NCBI GenBank assembly: GCA_025463605.1
Contig: JAODAV010000008.1
Span: 99,568 to 163,567 of the forward strand
DNA: 64,000 nucleotides
Reading direction: 5' to 3'
Source: Rhodoglobus sp.
Lineage (GTDB): Bacteria; Actinomycetota; Actinomycetes; Actinomycetales; Microbacteriaceae
In this document: piece by piece, positions 52,761-61,705 of the stretch
Layout: the number at the start of each line of letters is the position of its first letter
Numbering within the stretch: position 1 is the stretch's first letter
Notes under the pieces: model-generated
Databases searched by the model: none
The model's input: only the letters and a program-made list of their open reading frames with translations
Told to the model about the DNA's origin: nothing
Translations under genes and position numbers: made by a program

Positions 52761-55700
52761 CTAGTTGTCGTAGTCGAACCCGTTGTAACTGACGTCGTAG
52801 AACTGGCCACCGTTCGCGGTCACCCGGATGGTCAGGTACGGAGTGCCGAGCATGCCGGCGTCCACGGTGCAGCTTCCCGGTTGGGTGGTGTCCGCCGGTA
52901 CGAAGGTACCGCCCGGGGAGGCTCCACAGGCGTAGGCGACGCCCTCGTAGGCCCCCGCGGGCCATCCGAGCCAGTCGAAGGTACCGGCGGGGTGCGCGGG
53001 ATTTCCCTCGTTCACGAACTCGATTCCGCTGGCATTCGCGTTGACGGGCGTCGCGATCGGGAACGGCGTCGACCACGTCGACTGGCAGATCGGCTGGGAG
53101 TCCCAGGTACGGCATGCCCTGACCTCGACGAACGCCGCCTGGCCGTACTGGAGTCCCTCCGCGGTGAGGAAGGAGTCCAGCGGAACTGGCCCGTATGCGG
53201 TTGCCGGCACGCTGCCCCCGCTCAACCGGTAGACGATCGAGTAGTCGTTCGTGAGAGCGTCGCCGCCCATCGAGCCGCCCGTCACCTGCACGTCGAAAAG
53301 GCCGGACCCGTTCGTCGCCGGCATCGAGGTCGACAGCGCGGTGATCACGGCCGGTGGCGTGTGGGCCACGACCGCGGGGCTGACGGTGCAGCCCTGCCCG
53401 TTGAAGGCGAAGACCACGAGGGTGTAGGTCGCATTCGGCGAGAGCCCGGAGAACTGGGTCCAGGTTCCCGTTCCTGCCGACGCGACTGCTGCCCCGTTTG
53501 ACGAGATCGAGCCGTCTGGCGAGCACGTCGGGGCGGCGCCGGTGTACGCGGCCGCCGTGTAGTTTGCGATTGCGCGGCCGTTGTCGGTGAAGACTCCCGC
53601 CCACTCGAGTTGCACGAGGGTGTCGCTCAGCACGGTTGCGAGGGGCGATCCCACGGCGATGGGCGGGCCGGCAGGCACATCCGATCGCGGTTCGCTCGTG
53701 TTCCACACCGAGAGCGCCGTGTACGCGGCATTGCGAGGGCTGATGGTGAAGTTCACCGCGACGCCGTTGTCGAGCAACCACCCCGCAGAGCTCGTGTCCC
53801 ACGTGCACACGCCGCCGCCGCAGACACCGGGACTCACGTCGGTCGAGAATGCGCCCACCGCGATGTGGTATCGGTCGACGGGAGAGCCGCCGGATGGTGT
53901 GCTCACCTGGTTCCAGGTCAGCCTCAGGCCGCGGTCGAGCGGCGCGGAGCCCAGCACCGTCGGAGCCGGCGGGATGATGTCCGACCACACGTCGTCCGCG
54001 AGAGTGACCGGATCGGAGTCACCGATCGCGTTCGTGGCGACGACCGTGACGATCACCGAATTGGCGGGGCCGTTACCCGGCGTCGGAATCGAGCAGGTCG
54101 TGCCCGTGCAGTCCTGGGTCGCGACGACCACCCCGCCCTGCGAGGAGGTCACGCGGTAGTTGGTGATCGGCGAATTGTTGGCCGGCCCGGCGTTCCAGCG
54201 CATCGTGATCTCGCGATCGTCGAAGCCGCTCGGGAACAGGTTGGCGACAGGATCCGGGCGGTCCTGCACGGAGACGGTGATCATGCCCCACACGTAGCGC
54301 GAGGGATCGTTCGTCGAATCGGCGACCTCGTACTGCAAGTTCACATCGATCGGTTCGGCGGTGGACGAGATCGTTACCGTGAGGGTCTGCCGATCGGCGC
54401 TCGGCTCGATCTGCACGCCGGGAGGGAGCGTTCCGCCGTCGAGGCCGCGGATGGCGACCACCCTCAAAGGCGTGTTCGGGAACGGATTCGTCGCCTCGTC
54501 GTTGGCGAGCACGTCGACGACCGTGGTGTCGCCGCGTTTGGCGACCGCAGTGTCGGCGGCCGGCTTGACGAGAGGACGCGTCGAGGGCACGATGCGGAGT
54601 TCTATGCGCCCGGCTTGCCCCTCGCTCAAGCCGTCGCGCACGCCGAGAGACATGCTCGTGACGGCGCCCTGGGCGACTCCGTCATCGGCCGTGAGGGTGA
54701 GGATGTTGCCACTCAGGTCGTACGTGAACCCCTCCGGCAGCGGGCTCAGCACGGTGTAGGCCAGTTCGTCGAGGTCATCCGGATAGGGGTAGGTCGTGAG
54801 TCTCAGCAGGTCGATCTCGCGCTCCTGGCCCGGCTCGAACTCGAGCACGGCACCGTCGAACGCGGGCGGCTGGTTCTCCCGCGGGCGCACGGTGATGGGC
54901 AGCACGAGTATCGCCGTTCGCCCGGCCGGGTCAGCAGCAGAACTGCCATCGGTGACCTCGAACGATATCGAGGCCGGCCCGAAGTACTTGTCCGCCGAGG
55001 TGAAGACGAGAGTGTTCTCATCGCGCACGAGATTCGAGCCGTCGGAATGGGTCGCCTGCACCGTACCCGAGTCCGTGAGGCGCACTTGCTTGCCGCCGAC
55101 CGCGATGACGTAGTCGTTGAGGTCGATGACGAGCTGGTCTTCGCTGTTGACGACGAGGGCAGGGGCTCGCCGGTCCAGCTGCGGGAGTGCGTCGTCATAG
55201 CCGGGAACACGAATGAAGGCATAGCTGAACACGTCGGGGTCGTCGGGGTGCGTGACCTTGAACGGGATGATCTGGCTGCGATTCCCGACCGAGACCTCGA
55301 TGCGCTTGTTCGAGGTGACGCGCGCCGAGTCGCCGTATCCGGGGTAGATCGAGAGGCCGAGCGAGCGGGCGTCGCCGTCCGCGAAGAAGACGTTCGCGAG
55401 CACGTCGACGGTCACGCGATCACGATCGAGCACGTCGGAGAGGGTGAGAACACTGTCGTTGGCCTGGGGGTACGAGAGCGGGGCATCCGGGTCGACGGTA
55501 ACGCGGATGAAGTTCTGGCTCGTTCCGCCCTTGTCGTTCTCGATCGAGTAGATGACGCCGTAGCTGCCCGGCGCGCGCGGCGGCGTCACGTCGACGACAT
55601 CGCCGATGATCTCGGCCGTCGTCTCCGAATCGTTGGGCTCGGCCGACACGACCGTCAGGGGGCTGCCGTCGGGGTCGGAATCGTTCGCGAGCACCTGCAC

Positions 55701-58670
55701 GGAGACGGTGAATCCAGGCCGCACCGTGACCTCGTCGACGATCGCCACGGGGTTGCGGGCGCCCTCGAGCCGCGGACTGATGCCGACGCGCACGGTACCC
55801 GTCGCACGGGCGCCGAGCGAGTCGATCACCGTGTACTCGAATGTGTCGGTGCCCGCCGAGTAGTCGCCCGCCTGATAGACGATGGTGTCGGATTCGACCG
55901 AGATCACGGAGCCCTTCTCCGGGTTCGTCGACTGGCCGAGCAATTGCACCGAATCGCCGTCCGGGTCGATACCGCTGAGCGGGATGCGCACGCGCACGGT
56001 CTCGCCCGCGATCACGCGAGCCGTCACCGTGTCGGGCACGGGAGCGTTGTTGGTCGCGACATCCGCTTCGCGAACGGCGATTCGCACCAGGGCCGTCGCG
56101 GCCTGGCCGTCGGGACCGGTGACCTGGTACGCGGCCGTGAAGTTGCCCGTCTGCTCGGGTGCGAGGTAGCGCAGCACGCGTCCAGACGCGAACAGCAGGC
56201 CCGAGTCGGCCGGCAGTTGCTGGTCGAGTCGCGGCTGCAGAGTGAGATCGAGGCCGTCAGGATGCTCGTCGTTCTCGAGCACGGGAATGTCGATAGCCTC
56301 CCCGACGCGCACCGTCACGCTGTCGTCATTCGCGACGGGAGGCTGCACGCGCGTTGGAGTCGGGATCTCGACGACCGTGATGACGCCCTCGGCCTCGGCG
56401 AGCCCATTGCTGATGCGGTAGTTGAAGGTGACGGGACCATCATCGAGCGGGGCCTCGAGGCTCACTCGCACGATCCGCTGCTCGAGCACTTCGGCACGAA
56501 CGCCCGAATCGGTCGGCAGGTTCATGATGCCCGTGACGAGCAGCACTCCGCCCGCCGGGTCGACGTCGGTTCCCGCGACGTCGATTCGCTCGTTGTGCAG
56601 GGTCTTCACGAAAACGGTCTTGGGCACCGTGATCGGTCTCGTGTTGGCGTTCGGGGGCGAGGCGACATCGATGCGCACCAGTCCCGTGACCGTCTGGGTT
56701 CCGTCGGTGACGACGTATTCGAGGTAGTGGCTCCTGAGCTGGTCGCTCGTGAAGCGGAACGTGCCCGTCTCGTAGCTCGGAGTGATCGTGACGTCCGCCT
56801 TGGATGGCACGCTGTTGAGCCGGATCGTGCCTGTGCCGCCTCGCACGTGCTCGAGCGGGGAGACCGTGATCTCCTGGCCGGAATAGGCGAGCATAACGAA
56901 CGGGTCGGCGACGATCGGCACCTCCCCCGCGGGCTTGACGGTGACGGATGCACTGCCCGAGCTCTCGGCTGTGCCGTCCGACACGACCAGGGTGACGATC
57001 TTGAGGTCGCTGCCGTCCCCGGAGTCCGAGAACACGATGGTGCCCTCCGGCTTGTAGGTGACGGCATCCGGTGCCGCGACGACGGCACTCGTGAGGTAGA
57101 ACGCGTCACCGTCGGGGTCGACCCAATCGCCGAGCACCTGGGTCGTCACGCGGCCTGCGGACTGCACCGTGAACGCGGTGGAGCGCACTTGCTCGGGTGG
57201 GGAGTTCTCGGTGGGCTGGCGAATCGTGATGACGACGGTCGCCGTGGCGGAGCCGCCTCGTCCGTCAGTGATCGTGTACTCGAAGCTCACCGACCCGACG
57301 ACTCCTGGCGCGAGCGTGAGCTGGATCTGCTGGCGCTCGTTGATGAGGTCGATGCGTCCGACGCTCTCGGCGATGGGAGTGAGTTCGCTCACCACGAGAA
57401 CGTCGCCGTTTGCGTCGTAGTCGTTGAGCAGCACGGGGAGCACGGTCGCCCGGCCGGGTCGTGCACCGAATGCATCGTCGACGGCGACGGGCGGTTCCTG
57501 CACCTTCTCGATCTCGGGCGGCAGGTTCTCGTCGTTCTGCTGCTCCTCGGGCTTGTTGTCGTCGACGACGATGAGGTCGTCCCAGTTGTCGATGAGCTCG
57601 CCCCCGCGCTGCACCGCCCAGGTCTCACCGGAGCGAGCGTCGTTGAGCACGGCCCGTGTGCCGTTCGTGACGAACGACAATCGCGCGTTGCCCGCCATGC
57701 TGGCCAGTGACAGGGTTCGGCCGTCGCTGCTGTCCCCCGCGCAGCGTCGCCAGTTGTCGCCATCCGTCCAGGCGGCGTATTCGCAGCCTTCGAGAGTGAG
57801 CGGCCGCGCCGGGATGCCCGACTTGCCTGCCACGAGACCGACGGCCGCGGCTCCGCTGAGCGGAACGCTCACGAGACCGCCCGAGTAGGCGACGAGCACG
57901 CGATCCCCGGTTGCCGCCGGCCACTGCAGAACGGCACCCGTGCCCTGGCCGACGAGCCCGGAGAGGTCGACCTGGCGGCCGTCGAGATAGAGGAGTTCGG
58001 CATCCGCGTCGAGCACCGCCCAACGGCCGGCGGTCGAACTGATGCTGAGCGCGGTCGACGTGGGGATGTCCACCGATTGGGTCGATTGCACAGTGTCGGA
58101 CACGGCCGCATCGACGCTGTAGAGCTGGCCCGTGGCGGGCGAGTAGGCGAAGAGCAGGCCGTCGGGGTCGACGCTCACGATCGCGTCGGTGCCGAGGCTC
58201 AGCGAGGCCTCCGACTCGGCATCGAAGTCGGCGAACTCCCCGATCGAGACGATCCAGACTTCACCCGTGCCGCGCTCGAGCACGACGACGTTCTCGCCCG
58301 CGAGGAACAGCTCGGGCTGGTTGGGCGGAAGGGCGACGCTGTCGGACACCTGGGACGTCGCGGGGTCGACGATATCGACCGTGTTCTCCGAGCGGTCGAA
58401 GAGCAGAACGGTCTCCCCCTGTTGCAACACGTCGATGTCGTTGCCGGTCGTGGCGACGACCGAGTTGAGCTCGAGCACTTCGGTGTTGGCGCGGCCGATC
58501 GCCTGCTGCTGGCTGTTCGCGACCCACACCGAACCGTCGCCGAGGTCGAGCCGCTGGGCCGTGTACCCGGTCGAGACGATGGCGACGGTCGCGACGAGTG
58601 CAGCCACAACGGTGCCGCTCGTCGCACTGGCGACGAGCGAGCGATGTGAGGCGAGCCACCTACGGAACAT
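52761..58670 (-). CDS. Giant N-anchored surface protein with propeller-like, Ig-like and FN3 domains
   Basis: 1969 residues. A basic N-terminus and single hydrophobic helix (about 15-37) anchor it as a type II membrane protein; there is no LPxTG or C-terminal membrane helix. Residues about 40-365 contain repeats of short strands with Trp/Asp-Gly turns, consistent with a beta-propeller. A linker EEQQNDENLPPE follows. About eleven Ig/cadherin-like repeats (about 393-1470) recur with the phrase VLxNDxDPDG. Four fibronectin type III-like domains (about 1470-1875) and a terminal domain with cysteine pairs end it. It is the FN3 protein of the PFNA-like cluster, likely an adhesin or wall-spanning protein. 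Confidence 0.92.
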   Translation of the reverse strand: MFRRWLASHRSLVASATSGTVVAALVATVAIVSTGYTAQRLDLGDGSVWVANSQQQAIGRANTEVLELNSVVATTGNDIDVLQQGETVLLFDRSENTVDIVDPATSQVSDSVALPPNQPELFLAGENVVVLERGTGEVWIVSIGEFADFDAESEASLSLGTDAIVSVDPDGLLFAYSPATGQLYSVDAAVSDTVQSTQSVDIPTSTALSISSTAGRWAVLDADAELLYLDGRQVDLSGLVGQGTGAVLQWPAATGDRVLVAYSGGLVSVPLSGAAAVGLVAGKSGIPARPLTLEGCEYAAWTDGDNWRRCAGDSSDGRTLSLASMAGNARLSFVTNGTRAVLNDARSGETWAVQRGGELIDNWDDLIVVDDNKPEEQQNDENLPPEIEKVQEPPVAVDDAFGARPGRATVLPVLLNDYDANGDVLVVSELTPIAESVGRIDLINERQQIQLTLAPGVVGSVSFEYTITDGRGGSATATVVITIRQPTENSPPEQVRSTAFTVQSAGRVTTQVLGDWVDPDGDAFYLTSAVVAAPDAVTYKPEGTIVFSDSGDGSDLKIVTLVVSDGTAESSGSASVTVKPAGEVPIVADPFVMLAYSGQEITVSPLEHVRGGTGTIRLNSVPSKADVTITPSYETGTFRFTSDQLRSHYLEYVVTDGTQTVTGLVRIDVASPPNANTRPITVPKTVFVKTLHNERIDVAGTDVDPAGGVLLVTGIMNLPTDSGVRAEVLEQRIVRVSLEAPLDDGPVTFNYRISNGLAEAEGVITVVEIPTPTRVQPPVANDDSVTVRVGEAIDIPVLENDEHPDGLDLTLQPRLDQQLPADSGLLFASGRVLRYLAPEQTGNFTAAYQVTGPDGQAATALVRIAVREADVATNNAPVPDTVTARVIAGETVRVRIPLSGIDPDGDSVQLLGQSTNPEKGSVISVESDTIVYQAGDYSAGTDTFEYTVIDSLGARATGTVRVGISPRLEGARNPVAIVDEVTVRPGFTVSVQVLANDSDPDGSPLTVVSAEPNDSETTAEIIGDVVDVTPPRAPGSYGVIYSIENDKGGTSQNFIRVTVDPDAPLSYPQANDSVLTLSDVLDRDRVTVDVLANVFFADGDARSLGLSIYPGYGDSARVTSNKRIEVSVGNRSQIIPFKVTHPDDPDVFSYAFIRVPGYDDALPQLDRRAPALVVNSEDQLVIDLNDYVIAVGGKQVRLTDSGTVQATHSDGSNLVRDENTLVFTSADKYFGPASISFEVTDGSSAADPAGRTAILVLPITVRPRENQPPAFDGAVLEFEPGQEREIDLLRLTTYPYPDDLDELAYTVLSPLPEGFTYDLSGNILTLTADDGVAQGAVTSMSLGVRDGLSEGQAGRIELRIVPSTRPLVKPAADTAVAKRGDTTVVDVLANDEATNPFPNTPLRVVAIRGLDGGTLPPGVQIEPSADRQTLTVTISSTAEPIDVNLQYEVADSTNDPSRYVWGMITVSVQDRPDPVANLFPSGFDDREITMRWNAGPANNSPITNYRVTSSQGGVVVATQDCTGTTCSIPTPGNGPANSVIVTVVATNAIGDSDPVTLADDVWSDIIPPAPTVLGSAPLDRGLRLTWNQVSTPSGGSPVDRYHIAVGAFSTDVSPGVCGGGVCTWDTSSAGWLLDNGVAVNFTISPRNAAYTALSVWNTSEPRSDVPAGPPIAVGSPLATVLSDTLVQLEWAGVFTDNGRAIANYTAAAYTGAAPTCSPDGSISSNGAAVASAGTGTWTQFSGLSPNATYTLVVFAFNGQGCTVSPAVVAHTPPAVITALSTSMPATNGSGLFDVQVTGGSMGGDALTNDYSIVYRLSGGSVPATAYGPVPLDSFLTAEGLQYGQAAFVEVRACRTWDSQPICQSTWSTPFPIATPVNANASGIEFVNEGNPAHPAGTFDWLGWPAGAYEGVAYACGASPGGTFVPADTTQPGSCTVDAGMLGTPYLTIRVTANGGQFYDVSYNGFDYDN

Positions 58671-58679
58671 GGGCGCCCA

Positions 58680-60110
58680 TCATGCAGGTATGTCCGCGCA
58701 CTTCTCTGCGCTCGGGTTTCCTGTCTTGCCCTCCCGGTTGACCGTGACGGTAATGCACACCCGATCGCCCGGTTCGGCGTCGACGACGAAACTCGGTTCG
58801 CGCTGCTGCACGCTCGGCTGCCCGTCGCTCGTGGTGATCTGGTACGAGTCGGTGGCCGTGATGCCCGGATCGCCCCACCTGAACTCGACCGTGTCATCGG
58901 TGACCTTGGCCTGGATGTCGGATACGGCGGGGATGTCGGCCGCGGCCGTCGAGCGGATGAGTACGAGCGTGGCAGTGGCACCCAGTGCGATTACCAGAAC
59001 GGCGGCGGCGACGAGCATCCACGCGAGCGCCTGCATACCGCGGCCCTGGGGCGCGGCCGTGCCCGTGCTGCGCGGGCCCGCGCGGCTGTCGCGGATGAGC
59101 GTGCCCACCCCGCTGTAGTTCTCCTGCACGGCGGCGGCGCGACGTCGGCGGCGGCGTTGTGCGATCGACGAGGCGGGCACCTGGCTCCCCCGGATGCGCG
59201 TGCGGTCTTCGAGGTCGGCAACGGTCGCGAGCGCCCAGTCATCCATCGCGACCTCGATCGGAGTCTGCGGAACTCCCAACTCGGTCTCGACGGCCTGCAG
59301 TTCGTGGATGAGTTCGAGCACACTGCCCTGGCGGTTCTCCGGCCTGCGCGACATCGCGCGGGCGAGGGCCCGCTCGAGACTCGCGGGCACGTCGCTGCGG
59401 CCGATCGGCTGCGGCTTCGCGCGGTTGATGCGGCCGATGAGGTCCGTCGACTTGTTCGACTCGCCGGGCACCTCGAACGGCGAGCGGCCCGCGAGCAGTG
59501 AGTACACCGTCGCCGCGAAGGCCCACACCTCCGACTCGATCGTTCCGGCCGTCTCATCCATGAGCACTTCGGGGGCCGACCACGGGATGGACATACCGAC
59601 CGCTTCGAGGTTCTCGGACTCCCCGAGGGTCGCGGCGATGCCGAAGTCGGAGAGCACGGGATGCCCGTACGCGGTCATGAGGATGTTCGACGGCTTGATG
59701 TCGCGGTGCAGCACGCCCGCGCGGTGGGCCGTCTCGATGGCGCTGCCGATCTTCACCGCGACACGAAGCACCTCGGCGACGGGAAGCCGTTCGGTGCGGT
59801 ACCGGTGGCTCAGCGACGAGGAGCACAACTCCATGACGAGGTAGGGCCGACCATCCGACGAGACGCTCGCCTGGTAGACCGTGAGGATCGAGGGGTGCGA
59901 ACTCAATTGCGCCATGAGGTTCGCCTCGGCCTGGAACATCTGCCGCACCTGGTCGTTGACGACCTCGCTCAGCATGACCTTGACGGCCACCTGGCGTCGC
60001 GGCATGTTCTGTTCGTAGAGGAAGACATCGGCGAAACCACCCGAGCCGAGGATGTGTATGTGAGAGAAACCCGGAAGCGTCGGGGGTTGGGAGGGAAGTC
60101 GGCGCGCCAC
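58680..60110 (-). CDS. Ser/Thr protein kinase with extracytoplasmic FN3-like domain (Pkb2-like)
   Basis: 476-residue kinase. The glycine loop is GSGGFADVF, the lysine VAVKVM, the catalytic loop HRDIKPSNIL, then DFGIA and SAPE, all intact. An Arg-rich juxtamembrane stretch leads to one transmembrane helix (about 360-386), and about 85 extracytoplasmic residues resemble a fibronectin type III domain with two cysteines. GTG at 60110 is preferred over GTG at 60116 because GGGG lies 5-6 nt before it. A possible -10, TAATCT, is at 60139-60134. EDRTRIRG ahead of the membrane helix may be an autophosphorylation site. Confidence 0.92.
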   Translation of the reverse strand: MARRLPSQPPTLPGFSHIHILGSGGFADVFLYEQNMPRRQVAVKVMLSEVVNDQVRQMFQAEANLMAQLSSHPSILTVYQASVSSDGRPYLVMELCSSSLSHRYRTERLPVAEVLRVAVKIGSAIETAHRAGVLHRDIKPSNILMTAYGHPVLSDFGIAATLGESENLEAVGMSIPWSAPEVLMDETAGTIESEVWAFAATVYSLLAGRSPFEVPGESNKSTDLIGRINRAKPQPIGRSDVPASLERALARAMSRRPENRQGSVLELIHELQAVETELGVPQTPIEVAMDDWALATVADLEDRTRIRGSQVPASSIAQRRRRRRAAAVQENYSGVGTLIRDSRAGPRSTGTAAPQGRGMQALAWMLVAAAVLVIALGATATLVLIRSTAAADIPAVSDIQAKVTDDTVEFRWGDPGITATDSYQITTSDGQPSVQQREPSFVVDAEPGDRVCITVTVNREGKTGNPSAEKCADIPA

Positions 60111-60179
60111 GAACACCCCCTAGCCTGTCGAGAAGATTAGGCCATTGTAGGCAGGTGATCGGCGGAGACGACCGGGATC

Positions 60180-60196
60180 GCCCCCCAACGGGGGGC
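60180..60196. terminator. GC hairpin between the phosphatase and kinase genes
   Basis: GCCCCCC and GGGGGGC pair perfectly around a 3-nt loop, 39 nt after the phosphatase stop. No U-run. It may partly insulate the kinase and downstream genes, which have their own candidate -10 at 60134-60139. Confidence 0.45.
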
Positions 60197-60234
60197 ACCG
60201 TCGACACCCCCATTCCGCGCCACGCGGATTCGTG

Positions 60235-61065
60235 CTAGCGGTGCGCACCACGCGGTGCCGTGTCCCCCGGGTCGGCCGGTTCCGGTGCATCCAGCACGTC
60301 GATGACGATCGTTGTGATGTTGTCGCGCCCCCCCGCGGCGAGGGCGGCATCCACGAGAGCGCCCGCCGTCTCCGCGGCGCTCAGGCCTGCCGCGAGATGC
60401 AGCCGGATGCGCTCGTCGTTCACCTCTTTGGTGAGCCCGTCGGAGCACACGAGCAGACGCATGCCCACCTGCAGGGGAAGCATCCAGAAGTCGGGGGTCG
60501 GCTGCGAGTTGAACCCCACGGCACGCGTGATGATATTGCTGTCCGGATGATTCTCCGCTTCGTCACGCGTGAGCGCTCCGGCATCGACGAGCTCCTGCAC
60601 GACCGAGTGGTCGACCGTGACCTGGGCGAGTTCGTTGCGCTGGAAGCTGTACACCCGGCTGTCGCCGATGTTGAACACGGCGAAATACGGCTCGTCGTCC
60701 TGCAGCGTGAGTGCGACGCCCGTCACGGTCGTGCCGACGCCCAGCTCGCTGTCGCCCGCTATCGTGCTGATGTCGGCCGTCGCTCGCTCGAGGGCCCGCT
60801 CGATCGTGCGCGGGGCGAGGAAGTCCGCGGCGACGGAATCGGCGAGGCGCTCGACGACCGCGGCGCTCGCGAGATCCCCGGCGGAGTGTCCGCCCATCCC
60901 ATCGGCGACCGCGAACAGCGGTGACTGCGCGACGAAGCTGTCTTCATTGGCGGTGCGGCGACGACCGGTGTCGGTCGCCGCACCCCAGGCGAGCGTGACA
61001 CCCGCACCGGTGCGTCCAGGTATGGTCACGGAGAGCCCCGCGCTGCTGCCGCCGATTTCGGTCAC
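60235..61065 (-). CDS. PP2C-type protein phosphatase
   Basis: 276-residue phosphatase of the PstP/Stp group. Metal-site motifs ADGMGGHSAGDLAS, GDSRVYSF, SDGL and GRDNITTIVI are all present. No membrane helix, so it is cytosolic, unlike mycobacterial PstP. It would reverse the phosphorylation by the adjacent kinase. GTG at 61065 has AAAGG eight nucleotides upstream. Confidence 0.94.
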   Translation of the reverse strand: MTEIGGSSAGLSVTIPGRTGAGVTLAWGAATDTGRRRTANEDSFVAQSPLFAVADGMGGHSAGDLASAAVVERLADSVAADFLAPRTIERALERATADISTIAGDSELGVGTTVTGVALTLQDDEPYFAVFNIGDSRVYSFQRNELAQVTVDHSVVQELVDAGALTRDEAENHPDSNIITRAVGFNSQPTPDFWMLPLQVGMRLLVCSDGLTKEVNDERIRLHLAAGLSAAETAGALVDAALAAGGRDNITTIVIDVLDAPEPADPGDTAPRGAHR

Positions 61066-61084
61066 GGCTGCCTTTCTGGGCCGG

Positions 61085-61627
61085 TCATGCCGGCCGCTGC
61101 ATCGGGAGGATCTGAAGAATGTTGTCGTCACCAATATCCACTAGCGTGCCCGGTGAGACGACGACCGACTCGCCCTGCCGCAATTTCCGCGGCACGCTGC
61201 CGGGCAGCATGACGATCGAACCGTTGGTGGAGCGCAGGTCGGTGACGATGACGGATGAGCCGAGCTGGCGCACCTCGAGGTGCGTGGCCGACACCTCGCG
61301 TTTCGGTGACGGCACCCGCACGAGGCGGGGAGCGGTCCCCGAGACGACGCGCGGCGAACTGGGTCGCCTGCCGATGTAGCACGGCACATCGAGCGGGATC
61401 GAGTCGGCGCGCTCCCCCACCCGGAAGCGGTAGTAGGTCGGCACGGTCGCGGTGATCACCGGCGGCTCGGCGGGCGGTTCGGTCGTCGCGTGATCGATGG
61501 CGCGGGGCTTCGGCATCGGGATGACCGTGTCGTCGGTATCGGTCTCAGCGTCGGGGTCGACGGGCCGCGTGGGCACGCGCGGGGGCACCAGCACCGTGTC
61601 GTCGCCGTCCTCGCCGTCGTCCTTCAC
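61085..61627 (-). CDS. FHA-domain protein with N-terminal phosphorylation-like motifs
   Basis: 180-residue cytosolic protein. A disordered acidic N-terminus (1-60) holds DDTVLVPPR and DDTVIPMPKP, two similar threonine sites. A C-terminal FHA domain (about 66-178) has CYIGRRP, SATHLEVRQ and STNGS, all the phosphothreonine-binding residues. This layout resembles GarA/OdhI-type FHA switches, where a kinase phosphorylates the tail and the FHA domain binds it, though the motif is not the same. GTG at 61627 has TAGGCT 7 nt upstream. Confidence 0.92.
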   Translation of the reverse strand: MKDDGEDGDDTVLVPPRVPTRPVDPDAETDTDDTVIPMPKPRAIDHATTEPPAEPPVITATVPTYYRFRVGERADSIPLDVPCYIGRRPSSPRVVSGTAPRLVRVPSPKREVSATHLEVRQLGSSVIVTDLRSTNGSIVMLPGSVPRKLRQGESVVVSPGTLVDIGDDNILQILPMQRPA

Positions 61628-61657
61628 GGAGAGAAGCCTAGGGGAGAGAAGCCTAAG
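61628..61657 (-). promoter_or_regulatory. Leaderless -10 TAGGCT within a 15-bp tandem duplication
   Basis: GGAGAGAAGCCTAGG (61628-61642) is repeated as GGAGAGAAGCCTAAG (61643-61657). Each copy carries TAGGCT on the minus strand (61640-61635 and 61655-61650). The proximal one is 7 nt from the GTG of the FHA gene. Confidence 0.5.
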
Positions 61658-61705
61658 CTCCCCGGTTGCCTTGACAGCACGGCCGGACCGCGTGATACCC
61701 TCCAG

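Noticed and set aside
53610..57710. 1366-codon plus-strand open frame opposite the giant surface protein
   Set aside because: Composition is Arg/His/Asp-rich without domain features. It is the antisense shadow expected in high-GC coding DNA; the minus-strand frame has coherent Ig/FN3 repeats.
44187..61627. A complete ESX/type VII secretion locus
   Set aside because: Only the EccC-like ATPase is present; no WXG100, EccB, EccD, EccE or mycosin gene could be found in the window.
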